Positions 11,379 to 23,526 of a stretch of DNA of 64,000 bases are shown here, piece by piece (the stretch's first letter is position 1; each line of letters opens with the position of its first letter). The notes beneath the pieces were generated by a model, which did not search any database, had not been told where the DNA came from, and worked only from the letters and a program-made list of their open reading frames with translations. This DNA comes from Ampelocalamus luodianensis. Its lineage: Eukaryota; Streptophyta; Magnoliopsida; Poales; Poaceae. Location: contig CM070624.1 in the NCBI GenBank assembly GCA_036346255.1, positions 20,306,626 through 20,370,625 of the forward strand, read 5' to 3'. The position numbers and the translations under genes are program-made.

Positions 11379-13056
11379 ACCTTCATAGCCAATCTCATGT
11401 ACGGAGAGATAATGAATAAGAAGGACCAGGAGACCAAGCACATCATGGTGACTATCGAGCAGAAATTCAAGTACAAGATTAGTTATGCGAAGGCATGGCG
11501 TGCGAAGTAGAAGGCTTTGCAAAGGAGGTTCGGTTCTTTTGAAGCGACTTACGACAACCTTCCTCGTATGCTCCAGGTGCTGCAGGACAGGAACCCAGGC
11601 ACATACATTGTTGTGAAGAACATGCCATCCAGAAGACCGCCAGGTTTCACTGTATTGCAGAGGGATTCTTAGCATTCGGTGCTTGCATCGATGCTTTCAG
11701 GCACATGTTGCATGTGATCTCAATTGACGGGATATTTCTAATTGGGAAATACAAGGATCAGATCCTGACAGCAATTGGCATTGATGGCAACAATCAGATT
11801 CTACCATTGGCCATCGCATTCGTCGAAAGTGAGAATTTCGACAACTAGTTGTGGTTCCTTCGACATCTGAAGGAGAGAGTAGTTGGGGCACGTCCTGATG
11901 TCTGCATAATCCATAATCGCTACCCTGGGATGATGAAGGCCATCATAAAACTTCAGCAAGACCCCGAGGAGCCGTTCCATTGGCCAAACATGAGGAACAG
12001 ATAGTGCATTTGCCATCTGGGGGCCAACTTCTTCAAGCAGTTCCCGTAGCAACTGTTGATGAAGTTGTTCAAGAGGCTAGCTATGCAAAACCAGCAGCAT
12101 AAATTTGATACGTTATGGGAGATGTTGGAGGAGCACACCAGGAAGCACGTCGTCGAGAGGAACAAGCGTCCGCACATTCCTGGGGCGGCGCAACCCGAAC
12201 GCCTCACACCACTACCGGAGCTTGACCCTCCCCATGTGACGCGGAGGACCTCGAGAAATATCAAGTGCTTCTCCCATTGGATTGAGGCCGGGCCATTGGA
12301 GAAGTGGTCTTTATTGCATGACACGGACGATGCAAGGTACGACATAATGACTACTAACCTTGCGGAGGTGTACAAATAGATTCTTAGGTGCCTCCATCCT
12401 CAGCCCCTTGTCGTTATCGTGGAAGGTGTTCTACACAGTACAATCGGATATTTTTGGGAAAGGCATGCAAAGACAGCATTTCATGCAACTAACTCACATA
12501 CACCGTACTGCTTGAAGATTATAGCGTACATACATGCCAAGAACGAGAAGGGTCAGTCGCACATGGTCTTCGTGATGGGCAATACAGAGCATCATTTCGT
12601 TGTGCTCCTTCGGGATAGAGCCGGATTTAGGATAGCTTGCTCTCTTGTTACCCACGAGGTGTGCCTTGGAGATCATGTGAATAAACCTAGCTGCAAACGC
12701 AACAAGCTAAAGCTCCTTCACAAGCCATGTTCTCATGTCCTCGCCGCATGTGGGACTATCAACATAGACCCATTGAACTTCATGTCAGAGTACTTCATGA
12801 AGGAGAGGGTGCTGCTAGCATAGTGTAGTGAACTAAAAGGCTTCAGGGTTGTGGGCAACTTCGCCACATTGGATATGGCACAAGGACTTGGATTTCAGAT
12901 CTTGACCTGTTGAAGAATGAAAAGGGTCGTCGATAGAGTCATCGCATTAGAAACGATATGGATGAAGGGGAAGCTGGAGCGGCGGGTAGACGTTGCAGCC
13001 GCTGCGGCCAGGAAGGCCACACTGCGAGAAGTTGCAAGGCACTTGCTGACAAGTAG
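11379..13056 (+). pseudogene. MULE-A transposase (MURA type), 5'-truncated, multiple TAG stops
   Basis: Similarity begins at FIANLMYGEIMNKKDQ and runs through the MULE catalytic domain (ISIDGIFLIGKYKDQ, LPLAIAFVE, CIIHNRYPG, KWSLLHDTDDARYDIMTTN), a SWIM-type zinc finger (12692-12736) and a CCHC zinc knuckle, CSRCGQEGHTARSC (12994-13035). It would cut and paste Mutator DNA in the nucleus. It cannot now: in-frame TAG stops occur at 11508, 11846, 12002, 12047, 12377, 12821 and 12934, and there are shifts near 11668 and 12885. The second catalytic Asp is Asn (HNR, 11915-11917), and one SWIM Cys is Arg. The N-terminus is replaced by gag. A GRF accessory gene follows on the same strand. Confidence 0.9.
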
Positions 13057-13242
13057 GAACACCGGCGTGAAATACAACACCACTTGTTGTTGTGTGTGTA
13101 GTGGTACTAAGATTAGAAATGCTAGCATGTTGTAACTTGTACTTCAGTTAATACTTTACTTGTTGTACGCAGTGTGGAACTAATTATATCGTAATTGCAA
13201 ATTTTAACTTCATTTGCAGTGTCAATCTATCGTCGTTACCTA

Positions 13243-13372
13243 TCTCAGCAAAGCAGGACATGACGTCGCTCTGCAAAGCAGGACATGACCACTCTTTGCA
13301 AAGCAGGATGTGACCTCTTTCTGCAAAGCATGACGTGACCTCGCTCTGCAAAGCACGAAGAGACCACTCGAC
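13243..13372. repeat. Five tandem copies of a ~24-bp unit containing GCAAAGCA
   Basis: Imperfect units of the form 'ctctgcaaagcaggacatga' lie just upstream of the TATA box of the GRF gene. A related repeat lies upstream of the minus-strand GRF gene of MULE-B (28430-28620), which suggests a conserved promoter feature of this gene. Confidence 0.65.
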
Positions 13373-13467
13373 TGCTGCAAGCTTCTTGCTCGAAGGGCGC
13401 AGCGCACAGACGCGAAACACATCCGTGCCTCATCACAATGGAGCCACTATAGCTGCGTCCGCTCCCG

Positions 13468-13476
13468 CTATAAATA
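13468..13476 (+). promoter_or_regulatory. TATA box of the MULE-A GRF gene
   Basis: CTATAAATA, 75 bp before the ATG at 13543. Confidence 0.6.
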
Positions 13477-13542
13477 CAGCGCTACTGAGCCAGGAACTCC
13501 ACACCACCAACACTACCTAGATAACATAGATAAGGAGAAGGA

Positions 13543-14285
13543 ATGGAAGCTCACATCCGCGAGCTCTTGAAGGATTGGGAGGCTCCCCAGCATACCGTCG
13601 CTCGCAACAGGGCATTTAGTCAACAGCCTTACACACACCACCCACCTCCTCAATAGTCGCCTCCGGAGCTCGTCAGTCTAAGGAGGCTACCTCACAGTAC
13701 ATCCAACGATTCCAGGTCGAGCCGCCCCCCTCCTATGGCCGCTGAATGCCCTCCGAAAGGGCCCTCGACGGGGGCGGCGCCACCCCTTTGCTGGTGTTGG
13801 GATGCCTACAAGTGCGTCAAATCAACCAACGAGTGGACCATTGGGCAGTGCTATTGGTGCTACCTAAACTTCTGCGCAGACTGCCCTGACCGCAGGTTTG
13901 ACACGCCGAGCCACAGGCAACGGGTAATGAAATCGTATTTCAGTGCACACTACTATTTTACTTCCCATTACGCCGTAACCACGTCTCTCTTCCCACCACA
14001 GTCTCCGTTGTGCCTATGCAACTTCGCCAGTGGATCGACGACAAGATCCACCACTACGACATGTGGATGCTGCTGTCATGGAAGAGGTGGGCCAAGGAGG
14101 ACTGCGAGGGTCGTGAAAGGCGCCTCGAAAAGCGGTAGGCTGAGATGGAGGAGAAGAAGAGGCGTGAGAGGCTGCACGAGGAGCAGGAGTGTGAGCATGC
14201 TAGGCGATGCGAGGCTGAGACAACGTGAAAGAGAGTCATCGCGGCGAAAGCTACGACACAAGACGAGGAGTACAACGCTGAGTAG
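13543..14285 (+). pseudogene. GRF-type zinc-finger, coiled-coil accessory gene of MULE-A
   Basis: Start ATG 13543 (MEAHIRELLKDWEAPQ). A GRF zinc-finger pattern follows: PLCWCWDAYKC, then GQCYWCYLNF, and after a probable intron (13924-14001, GT..CACCACAG) the LC.CNF.QWIDDKI half. The C-terminus is a basic, Glu/Arg-rich coiled coil (EEKKRRERLHEEQECEHARR). GRF fingers usually bind single-stranded nucleic acid. What this protein does for the MULE is unknown, though similar genes sit next to the transposase twice more in this window. It is broken by TAG at 13654 and 14136, TGA at 14226 and a one-base shift after 14026. It ends at TAG 14283-14285. Confidence 0.7.
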
Positions 14286-15417
14286 GGCCGTAAGGGCAAA
14301 TGGCCACGTTCCACGTAGCAGTTTAACCCTCTTCGTCCATATGTCCTATGTATTTCTAATTCCTTAAAAGCATGTGTGTACCGTTCTTAGTTCGTTAGCC
14401 TGCATGTCATGTAACCCCTTTGTCGGATCAACTGTCATGTTGTTATCGTTGCACCATTTCTTTAAAGTTCTCCACCGTGTATGAATTCCCTGACGCATCG
14501 CAATATCACTTACCTTCCTACTTATGAATCATTACTACCTCAAACGTCCTTACAAAATTCTTTAAAAATTTACCGCACTACAACAACATACGACGATCAC
14601 AAAATGTTATTGCAAGTCTAATAGATTTCGTACCCTTAAGAATCTACGAAAATCACATACAGACCAACCAACCTTGTCACCACCCTTTTATTTCCAAAAA
14701 AATAACAACCTACAAACAAGATTTGCTAAATGTATTAGCTACAAAAATTATCATTTATTCCCCACAATTATTTCCATTGGATTAATAAAATAATAATACT
14801 ATTATTTTAAACCGCCCAACCGGTGCGCGACTTGTCGATGTGTTGCTCAACCATTGAGCAACTAGCACAAGTCACTCAACAGCTAGGCGACTTGTACACT
14901 TGTCACTCAACCGTTGGGTGACTTCTACAGTCATCCAACAGAGGAGCGACAGGGAATTATTTCTATAAAACAAAAAATAGAGGAATATTAATGTATTTTA
15001 GAATAAAAATAGATTATTTATATAAAAAAATCTGTAATTTACTTTCTGTCCATTTGTGTGTTTGAGAGTGGAACCAGTGGAATGAGAAATCCTCCGATAT
15101 AATTCGAGCAAAAGTTTGGCCCCGATTCTGCTGGCCACGTCGCCCCGAAAACTTTTGGCCGTCCGATCCCGCGCGCCCTGCTTTACCGACCGTCTTTGCG
15201 TTTTCCTTGCCTGCGTTTCCTTCGCGCTCTCGGCCGTCCGATTCTCTGTCTTCTTCCTTCTCCGCCGTCCACGCGCTCCCACCGGACGCGTTTCTTCCGC
15301 GCGCGGGCCCACGCACGGGCGTCACTCGCCTGCCCTTTTACTTGCGCGGTTCCCACGCCGCGGGCCCCACCGTTCGCGTTTCTTCCACGCGCGGCCCAAG
15401 GGCGCGGTTGGCTAGCC
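14286..15417. other. MULE-A 3' remnant and flank; no gene
   Basis: AT-rich to 15000, then GC-rich. 14826-14945 holds short direct and inverted repeats of the type CGACTTGT/CTCAACCGTTGGGTGA. The segment around 14950-14985 looks like a worn Mutator terminus, but no matching second end was found. 15000-15417 is the left part of the sequence into which MULE-B inserted. Confidence 0.4.
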
Positions 15418-15426
15418 CTGCTTCTG
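15418..15426. repeat. 9-bp target duplication CTGCTTCTG, left of MULE-B
   Basis: Identical to 37398-37406. Nine bases is the length expected for Mutator-family transposition. Confidence 0.9.
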
Positions 15427-16030
15427 GAAATTTTTACTGTTTTGGCCCTGTAGCATAATTTATTTTCAAAAGTAGGTCCATTCGGAAATAATTTGCGGAA
15501 ATAGCCCGTGAACGATGGCGTCTGCGGCGGCTAACGCGCGGAGGCACCTACCGGCACCGGGAGGCGGCGAGGACTGCCTCGATACGGCGCGGTTCATCGG
15601 CTCCACGCCCGGCCAATCCGCGGCGCCACCTCCGCCCGGCCCGCCCGCCACCTCACCTCTCCTCTCACCTCTCTCTGTTCACCGCCCCCCCACGCAGCCC
15701 CCCCGCCCGCACGGCCGGCCTCCCTGCCGCGCATGGCCCCTGCGGCGGCCCTCCCTTGCCGCATGGCCCCATGCGCGCGGCCCTCCTTGCCGCATGGCCC
15801 CCCTGCGGCCGCCCCCTTGCGCATGGCCCCCATGCGCCGGCCCCTCCTCCTTGCGCATGGCCCCCCTGCGGCCGGCCCCCTCCCCCTTGCCACATTGCCC
15901 TCCACTATTTGCATGCCGCATGGCCACCATGCGCACCATAAATAGTAGGTTGTTAGGTTAGTTAATTATAATTAGTAGTTAGTTTAGTTAATTAGTATGG
16001 ATAGATTCCGAAAATTTTGAAATATATTAA
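15427..16030 (+). repeat. Left terminal inverted repeat of MULE-B
   Basis: Matches 36906-37397 in reverse complement, starting GAAATTTTTACTGTTTTGGC and continuing to the block around 'gattccgaaaattttgaaa'. The size difference comes from the GC-rich tandem array inside. Confidence 0.9.
15725..15930. repeat. GC-rich tandem array inside the left TIR
   Basis: About seven imperfect 28-32-bp units built on 'gcatggcccc(c)tgcgg'. A shorter version is in the right TIR (37015-37140). Confidence 0.75.
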
Positions 16031-16462
16031 ATGTTTTTAAAAAATTATGAAATTTTTTGTGTAGCATTGTACTACCATTTACTTATTTCTATAAATTTTT
16101 TATAATTTTATTCGTTCAATTATGTTTTCGCTAATTAGTACGACTGTATCCTTAGTAACATTTATTGATTGATCAAAGATTTAAACCAGGCCCTCGAAGC
16201 ACCAGGTGTTGATTGTACAAAGCTTTGAACCAGGCCCTTTCCTCGTTTCACACCGATTCACACCAGCTATTGATTGTTTGAGCCAGGCCCTCCCTCCAGG
16301 CCGCCATGTGTTGATTGTTTGAGCCAGACCCTCCCTCCACCTCGCCATGTGTTGATTCTCCGAAGACGAAGTAGGCAGGCCCTCCCTGCATTTGCACCGA
16401 AAGCAGCGATGTCACTTCCCTACATTTATGGCTTAATTTGCGGGGCGCGGGATAAAGATTCG

Positions 16463-16470
16463 CTATAAAT
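16463..16470 (+). promoter_or_regulatory. TATA box of PMD gene 1
   Basis: CTATAAAT, about 220 bp before the ATG at 16688. A likely 5'UTR intron ends at TTGTTATTGCAG (16683), five bases before the ATG. Confidence 0.5.
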
Positions 16471-16890
16471 TGGAGAGAGCTCAGTCACTTGTTCATTTCA
16501 GTGAGCTCGCGGGAGAGTGCAGAAGGGCAGAGCACACAAATTTCATATCGCAGTGATCCCGCTGGAAGAGCGAGAGAAGGAGCGAGCGAGAAGTTGAAGT
16601 TCATTTCATTTCGACTATATTTTTAGCTAATTTTAGCAATGTGATTAGGGTGTAATTAGATGAATTTTAGTTTGTTATTGCAGTAACATGAAGTTCTCAC
16701 TAATGTTCTTTATCCATGTGTTGGTAGGCATGTGTCTACCGGAGCTACTAGACCAATTCTACGATGAGGACCACCGGTGCAAGCTGTGGCTCACCGCTGA
16801 CGCGGATGGCCCTCCGCCCCTGACACTTCGGGCGGAGAGGGCGCGTGGCGCGGCGGGCGAGCGTTACACCCCGATCCTCCGGGAGACGGG

Positions 16891-16895
16891 CTTGT
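16891..16895. repeat. Target-site duplication CTTGT, left of copia-1
   Basis: Repeated at 24831-24835 directly after the 3' LTR. Confidence 0.85.
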
Positions 16896-18209
16896 TGTTG
16901 GAGATATGCCCTAGAGGCAATCATATTGATGATGATATTTCATTGTATCCATGATTTAATAAATGTTCCTTGAATATTGCCTTTGTGTTGATTAACAAGT
17001 ATGTGACTTGTTTGTGAAACTCTTTACTTGTATGGTTATTCTAAAGTTGTCCCTAGTCGGAGTTCATGTGAGGACACACGTGAATGATGGATTAGCACAT
17101 GTATCGGTTGATGACCATGTTTCACAGGTCATAGACATGGAGATGTCAAACCAATAATGTGGACACATGTTTAGAACATGGGGTTGGACCGACCCAACAT
17201 GAGACATAGCTTTTATACTTATGGTTCTCTCTACACAATGTGTACGCCTTGTCCTTAGACCTGAGATTATCGCATGTACTTGAGATGTGAATCGACCTAC
17301 TTAGGGGCTATCAAACGCTACTCCGTAACTGGGTAGTTATAAAGGTAGCTTTCGGGTTTGTCATGAAGCATGCTGCGAGGCATGGTCAGTCGAGATGGGA
17401 TTTGCCCCTCTCTACCTGAGAGAGATATCTCTGGGCCCCTCGAGTGATCGGATCCAGAAATGCATGGCCATGCTACTTAAGGTTAATAGTTAACCTAGTA
17501 AGGGATTCGGATCACAAGATCGAGAAAGAGTGGTCGCTTGGGCTCGACCGAATATCGTGAGCAAAGGGATTGGCATGTACATAACGTTGTGATGGTTCGT
17601 CCGATATGATCTTTACGTATGTTTAGGAGTTGGCACGTCTTGCTAGAGGCCGCTACCAACTATTGACCAAGTATGTGTACTGCGTCATGTCTAAACATAT
17701 GTGAACCATAGGGTCACACACTTAAGAAGTGAAGCCTAATTCGGATTGGATCCGAATTAGGCGGGCATTGAGTCCTAATGGGCCTCTATTCGTAGAAGCC
17801 CATTATAAGGGCGTCTATAAAAGGAGGGCAGGCGCCACGGTTGAGGTTGAGTTTTTCGTGACATCCTCAAACCACGCGCCACCCTCCCACGCCCTAGTCG
17901 CTCGAACGGATCTAGTAGTCCGCGTCGCGCGCTTCCTCCCGCGTGTGGATACCTTTGGGCGCCGCATCGTGGCGTTGGGACGAACCGCAAGAAAGGAGCT
18001 GCGTGGGGCGCCGCGGCGAGGGCGAGGAAGTAGTACGACTACTGCGCCCGACGTCTTGCATCAATCGATGCGACTACACCGCCCGACGTCTTTGCATCAA
18101 CTTCCCGCACTGCGCGTCTAGTGGTAAGACCGTGATCTATAATCTGCGGTGATCTTGGTTTCTGGGTAGAATTTTTAATTTGCGCTAGTGTAGCCTACTG
18201 TTTCCTACG
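16896..18209 (+). repeat. 5' LTR of copia-1
   Basis: Aligned end to end with 23527-24830. Its last two bases read CG where the 3' LTR has CA. A TATA-like 'tataaaagg' lies near 17816, giving a promoter inside the LTR. Confidence 0.9.
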
Positions 18210-18210
18210 A

Positions 18211-18221
18211 TGGTATCGAGC
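18211..18221 (+). promoter_or_regulatory. Primer-binding site of copia-1 (one base short)
   Basis: TGGTATCGAGC instead of TGGTATCAGAGC. The same missing A is seen at 9799 in an unrelated element. Confidence 0.7.
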
Positions 18222-19647
18222 GGTTCTTTGTCATGTTATAGGTTGGGTGATTTGCATATGGCGATATGTAAATCGGTATGATCGATGTGATCGATTGTAT
18301 AGTTACGGTAATGGATTGATCGGATTCCGTGATCATCTTTGCTAAGGTCGTGAAACAACATACCCTACCGGTCGGATTCGCCATCGGGTAACGGTGACAC
18401 GTAAAACGATTGCGAATGCGAAGATCAATATGATTGATCGAATCGGAACCTAGATTAATAATCGATGTACCGTGATCATGCTTGCTAAGGTCGTGAAACA
18501 ACATACCCCTACGGTCGGATTCGCCATCGGGGTGAGCGGTGACACGTAAAACCGGTTGCGGCATGCGAAGATCGGTACAAATTGGTCGAATCGGAGCGAT
18601 GAGTCGATTTGTGGTAAATATGATTTGCCGATCAAAATCCTATGTAAAAATTGCATAGATTGGATCTGTTTTTCTGAATGTCCGGGCCTTGGAGATACTG
18701 AGCGGCGCCGCTTTCGAACCCGCGAGGGGAAACCCCTCGACCCCTTATCCGGTGATTGCGATTCTATGCATAACTTGTTTTTGCAGGATGTATGTGACCA
18801 GTATGGCCTAATGTGTATGTGATGCATGTTTGTAATATTTTCATGACTGCGAGTCATGGGTTCGACAACACTAGTGGAGCCATTGTGTTGTCAAAGTATT
18901 GTATTAACGGCTGCGTGCCGACTTGTGATGATTCCTAGTATCCATGTATTTTATTACTAGTTGTTATGAGTAATAGCTTATAGTAGTACTCGGAGGACAC
19001 ATCATTTGGAGGATGGCACACATGAACCATGGAGATGAAGATCATCATGGTGGGCCAGATTCTATGGTGATGGAGATCACCATGAGAAAATGGGTCATCT
19101 TGAGTCACAAGCTGTGTGAATGCTATTCCTATTGTTTTACTCCTATGCATGTTTGAATGGTAGAAGTATAGCGATCCCTCACAAAATGTTAAGTTAAACA
19201 TATGCCCTCCCAATTAAACTTTGCACCATCCCATGTCTTGTAAATTGATGGTGGGTCTATAAAATTAGGGCACCATCAACTTTCCTTGACTAGATGGGTT
19301 ACGTATCGGATACTTACATGCATAAGGATTGGTGAACTTAACAAGGTTATCATAAAGGTTATGGGCCTTGGGGCATAAAGGTTGGGCGCCGGGGCATAGA
19401 GATGTCACCCAACAACAAGAGTCATATAGAGATATGATTAGCAAGGTGTTGCTTACCGAATTACCTTGTCTTCTAGCGGTGATGCAAAAGCTCACTAGTA
19501 GACTCGTTAATTGCGGATCTTGAATCGCTAAGAATCAACAGAGGATGTTGATTTTAGTGGGAGTACATTCTATTAAATTTGTTTAATCTGATTTACTCTA
19601 TCATGGTTTTATTTGTCTTAGTATTTTGCATTTCCTATTGTAGATCA

Positions 19648-22600
19648 ATGGCATCTAGCAACCACGCACACCCTTTTGCTTTGCGATCGATTCTTGAGAA
19701 AGAGAAATTAAATGGAACAAACTATTCGGATTTGGTCAGTAACTCGAAATTGTTCTCGTGGCGGATAAAAAAAACGTTCGGACACCCCAATCCCGAAGAA
19801 CACGCTAACAATGCGTCTGCTTTGTTAAAAATGCCTACAAGAAAGCATGTGATGACTCTCTTGAGATTAGTTGTCTTATGCTTGCATGCATGGAACGACC
19901 TTCAAAAGCGGTTTGAGGATCGGGGAAGCGTATGATATGATCATAGCGCTTAAGGACATGTTCGAACCGCAGGCGGGCCAGAGCGGTTCAATGTCTCTAA
20001 GGCTTTTACGGAATGCAAGTTAACAGAAGGTGCACCGTAGGCCCACATGTGATCAAAATGGTTGGTTCTGATCGGACTTTGGATAAACTTGGTTTTCCAA
20101 TTGGCCAAGAGTTGGCAAGCGATTTCATTTAGCGTCTCTTCCACCTAGCTATGGGCATTTCATTTGAACTACCATATGCATGGGGCGGATAAGGGCCTTA
20201 ATGAGCTTTGTGGGATGCTCAAAGCAGTGACATTAAGAAGTGTGCGAGGCCTAGCCATGTGATGGTGTCTGAGAACAAGTCTAGCTTCAAGAAAAGGGTA
20301 AGCCATGGCCAAAGAATAAGGGCAAGGTTAAGGATATGATCTCGAAGCCAACGCCTAAGCCTAATCTTTGGACACAGGCGGAGAGCAGTGTGCTTCTATT
20401 GTAAAGCGTACTTTGGAAGAGAAGCGCAAGAAGTACATGGATTAGATGAATGCAAGAAGAAAGTTGAAGTAAGACTTCCACCATGGTACACTTGTCATAA
20501 ATGTTTTAGACATTTTCTCATGATTCTCCTATTAACTCTTGGGTATTTGATCTGGATCGGTTGCTCACATTTGCAACTTCGATGCGAGGGCTAATAAAAG
20601 TAGAGAAGTCGCAAGAGGTGAAGTTGATTTTCGCGTCGGAAATAAAGCAAGGGTTCTTTGCGTTGACCGTCGGCACCATGCAACTTCACTTCCTTCAAGA
20701 TTTATTATGGAATTGAATAATTGTTATTATGTTCCTAGTATGAGTCGAAACATTTTATCCCCTCATGTTTGATGAGAGATGGTTATTCATTTGCAAGTAA
20801 AGACAATGGTTGTTTGATCTCTAAAATGGAATGTTTATGGCTTTAGCCCATTGTGAATGGGTTATTTATTTTAAATCTTGATGACGCGCCTATCTTTAAC
20901 ATAAATGCTAAAAGACTTCGACCTAATGATTTGAATCCCACCTATGTTTGGCATTGTCGTTTGGGTCACATAAGTGAAAAGCGCATGAAGAAGCTCCATC
21001 TTTGATGGTCTTCTAACCGTTTGATTTTGAATCATACGAGACATGTGAAGCTTGTTTGCTTGGTAAGATGACCAAATCACCTTTCAAAGGTTCTTTTGAG
21101 AGGCGTCGGACTTGTTGGAAATCATACATCGATGTATGTGGACCAATGAGCACGTTGCTAGAGGTGGATTTCATTACTTCATAACTTTCGCGATGATTTT
21201 AGTAGATATGGCTATGTCTACTTAATGAAGCATAAGTCACAAACTTTTGAAAAGTTCAAAGAGTTCGAAATGAGGTTGAAAATCAACGTGCCAAGAAAAT
21301 CAAGGCTCTGCGATCGATCGTGGTGGCGAAATTTGAGTCATGAATTTAGCAATCATCTGAAGAGTTGCGGAATTGTTCCACGACTAACACCGCCGGAACG
21401 CCTCAAAGAAGCGGGGTATCGGCGCGTGTCGGACCTTGTTGGACATGGTTCGATCGATGATGAGCGATCATTTACCATTATCTTTTTGGGGTTACGCTCT
21501 AGAAACGGCGGCTTTCACATTAATAAGTGCCGTCTAAATCCGTAGTTAAGACACCATATGAGATATGGGTAGGAAGAGTCACGGTTTGTCTTTTCTAAAG
21601 ATTTGGGGATGTGAGGCGTTTGTCAGCGACTCTGATCGGACAAGCTCACACCCAAGTCGGATAAATGCATTTTAAGTGGGATATCAGAAGAAACCTTTGG
21701 ATATTACTTCTACAACCGACTAGAGGGCAAAGTGTTTGTCGCTCGAGTGGTGTTTTCTAGAGAAAGAGTTTCTCAATAGGGAGACAAGTGGAAGAATGGT
21801 GCTGACTTGAAGAGGTTCAAGATGAACCAATCGGGAAGACTCGGCGAATGATGCCCATGTGCGAGAACAAGTTGAGGAACCCATGGCAAAGGAAGCACCA
21901 CCACCACGAAGGTCGAAAAGGCTCGCAATGCGCGAGATATGTTATTGTTAGACAATGATGAGCCTACGACCTATCACGGAAGCAATGATGGACCAGACTA
22001 CGAGAAATGGCATAGTGCCATGAGATCGAGATAGCATCCATGGGAGACAATCAAGTTTGGAATTTGGTTGACCACTTTGATGGTGTTAAAACCATAGAGT
22101 GCAAATGGATCTATAAAAGGAAGATTGATATGGATGGAAATGTTCATATCCATAAAGCTCGACTTATCGCAAAGGTTTCGGCAAGTTCAAGGAGTTGACT
22201 ACGATGAGACTTTCTGCTTTTAGCGATGCTTAAATCAATACGAATCATTCTAGCTATTCTTTGCATGTTTCGACTATGAGATATGGCGAGATGGATGTCA
22301 AAGCGGCTTTCCTTAATGGAAATTTAACGAGGACGTGTATATGATACAGCCAGAGGGTTTTGTCGATCAAACAATGCTAGAAAAGTATGCAAACTTCAAA
22401 AATCCATTTATGGATTGAAGCAAGCATCTCGGAGTTGGAACATTCGTTTTGATGAAGTGATCAAAGGGTTTGACTTCATCAAAAGCGAAGAAGAATCTTG
22501 TGTTTACAAGAAGACAAGTGGGAGCTCACTCATATTTCTAATCTTATATGTAGATGACATATTGCGATTGGAAATGATATTCCTATGCTCGAGTCAGTTA

Positions 22601-23480
22601 AGACCTCACGAAAAATAGTTTCTCAATGAAGGACTTAGGGAAGCGGCATATATTTTAGTATTAAGATCTATAGAGATAGATCAAAAGGCTAATAGGATTA
22701 AGCGGTACTTACATTGACAAAGTGTTGAAAGCGGTTCAACATGGAGGAGGCAAAGAAAGGGTTCTTGCCCATGTCTCATGGCATAAATCTTGGCAAGACT
22801 TCGGTGTCCTTCGACAAGCGATGGCGAGATCGCATGAGTAAGATTCCATATGCTTGGCCATTGGATCTATCATGTATGCTATGATGTGCACTCGCCAGAT
22901 GTTTCCTATGCTCTAAGTGTTACTGGCGGATACGGTGATCGGTGAGAGTCACTGGGCGCGATTAAAAACATCCTCAAGTATTTGAGAAGAACTAAGGATG
23001 TGTTCCTAGTCTACGGAGGTGAGGAAGAGCTCGTTGTAAATGGTTACACGATGCAAGCTTCCAAGCACCGACAAAGATGATTACAAATGCAATCGGGTTT
23101 TGTGTTCCTTTTGAGCGGTGGTGCGGTAAGTTGGAAGAGTTCCAAGCGGGAGGCGTTGCGACTCTACAGCGGAGGCCGAGTACATTGCGCTTCAAGCGGC
23201 AAAGGAAGGTGTTTGGATAAGGAAGTTCATAAGCGAACTAGGTGTGGTTCCTAGTGCGTGCGAGTCCTGCGGATCTTTCTTGTGATAACAAGTGGGGCCA
23301 TGCGCAAGCCAAGGAGCCGAGGAATCACCAAAAGAACAAACACATCTCACAAGGCGGTTTCATCTCATTCGAGAGATCCTTAATCGAGGAGATTTAAAGA
23401 TATGCAAAATACACAGTTTGAATATTTGAGATCCTTTGACAAGCCTCTCCCACCCTAAGCATGAGCGCACACAAGAGCTA
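19648..23480 (+). pseudogene. copia-1 gag-pol polyprotein, heavily frameshifted
   Basis: Gag starts at ATG 19648 (MASSNHAHPFALRSILEKEK). The integrase zinc motif is at 20939-21072 (VWHCRLGHIS ... CEACLLGKMTKSPF), followed by a broken catalytic core. RT occupies about 22030-22620, with ECKWIYKRKIDMDG, IYGLKQASRSW (near 22410) and the catalytic YVDD at 22547-22558. RNase H and end sequence follow (SGGAVSWKSSKRE, near 23110). These enzymes would copy element RNA and insert it. Dozens of one- to several-base deletions break the frame, often at CAG/CTG sites. No single open frame exceeds about 120 residues. Confidence 0.85.
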
Positions 23481-23526
23481 TGGGTATTAGATATCTTCTA
23501 GATTGACTCTAGTGCAAGTGGGAGGC

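Noticed and set aside
13243..13372. CRISPR-like or small satellite gene array
   Set aside because: Short degenerate promoter repeats without spacers.
13735..14367. 210-codon frame as a single-exon gene
   Set aside because: Its first part is the GRF finger, but after 13923 it reads through an intron and then the wrong frame. The real gene is the spliced, broken GRF gene.
15515..15961. 148-codon Pro/Ala-rich frame
   Set aside because: Produced by the tandem GC-rich units of the MULE-B TIR, mirrored on both strands.
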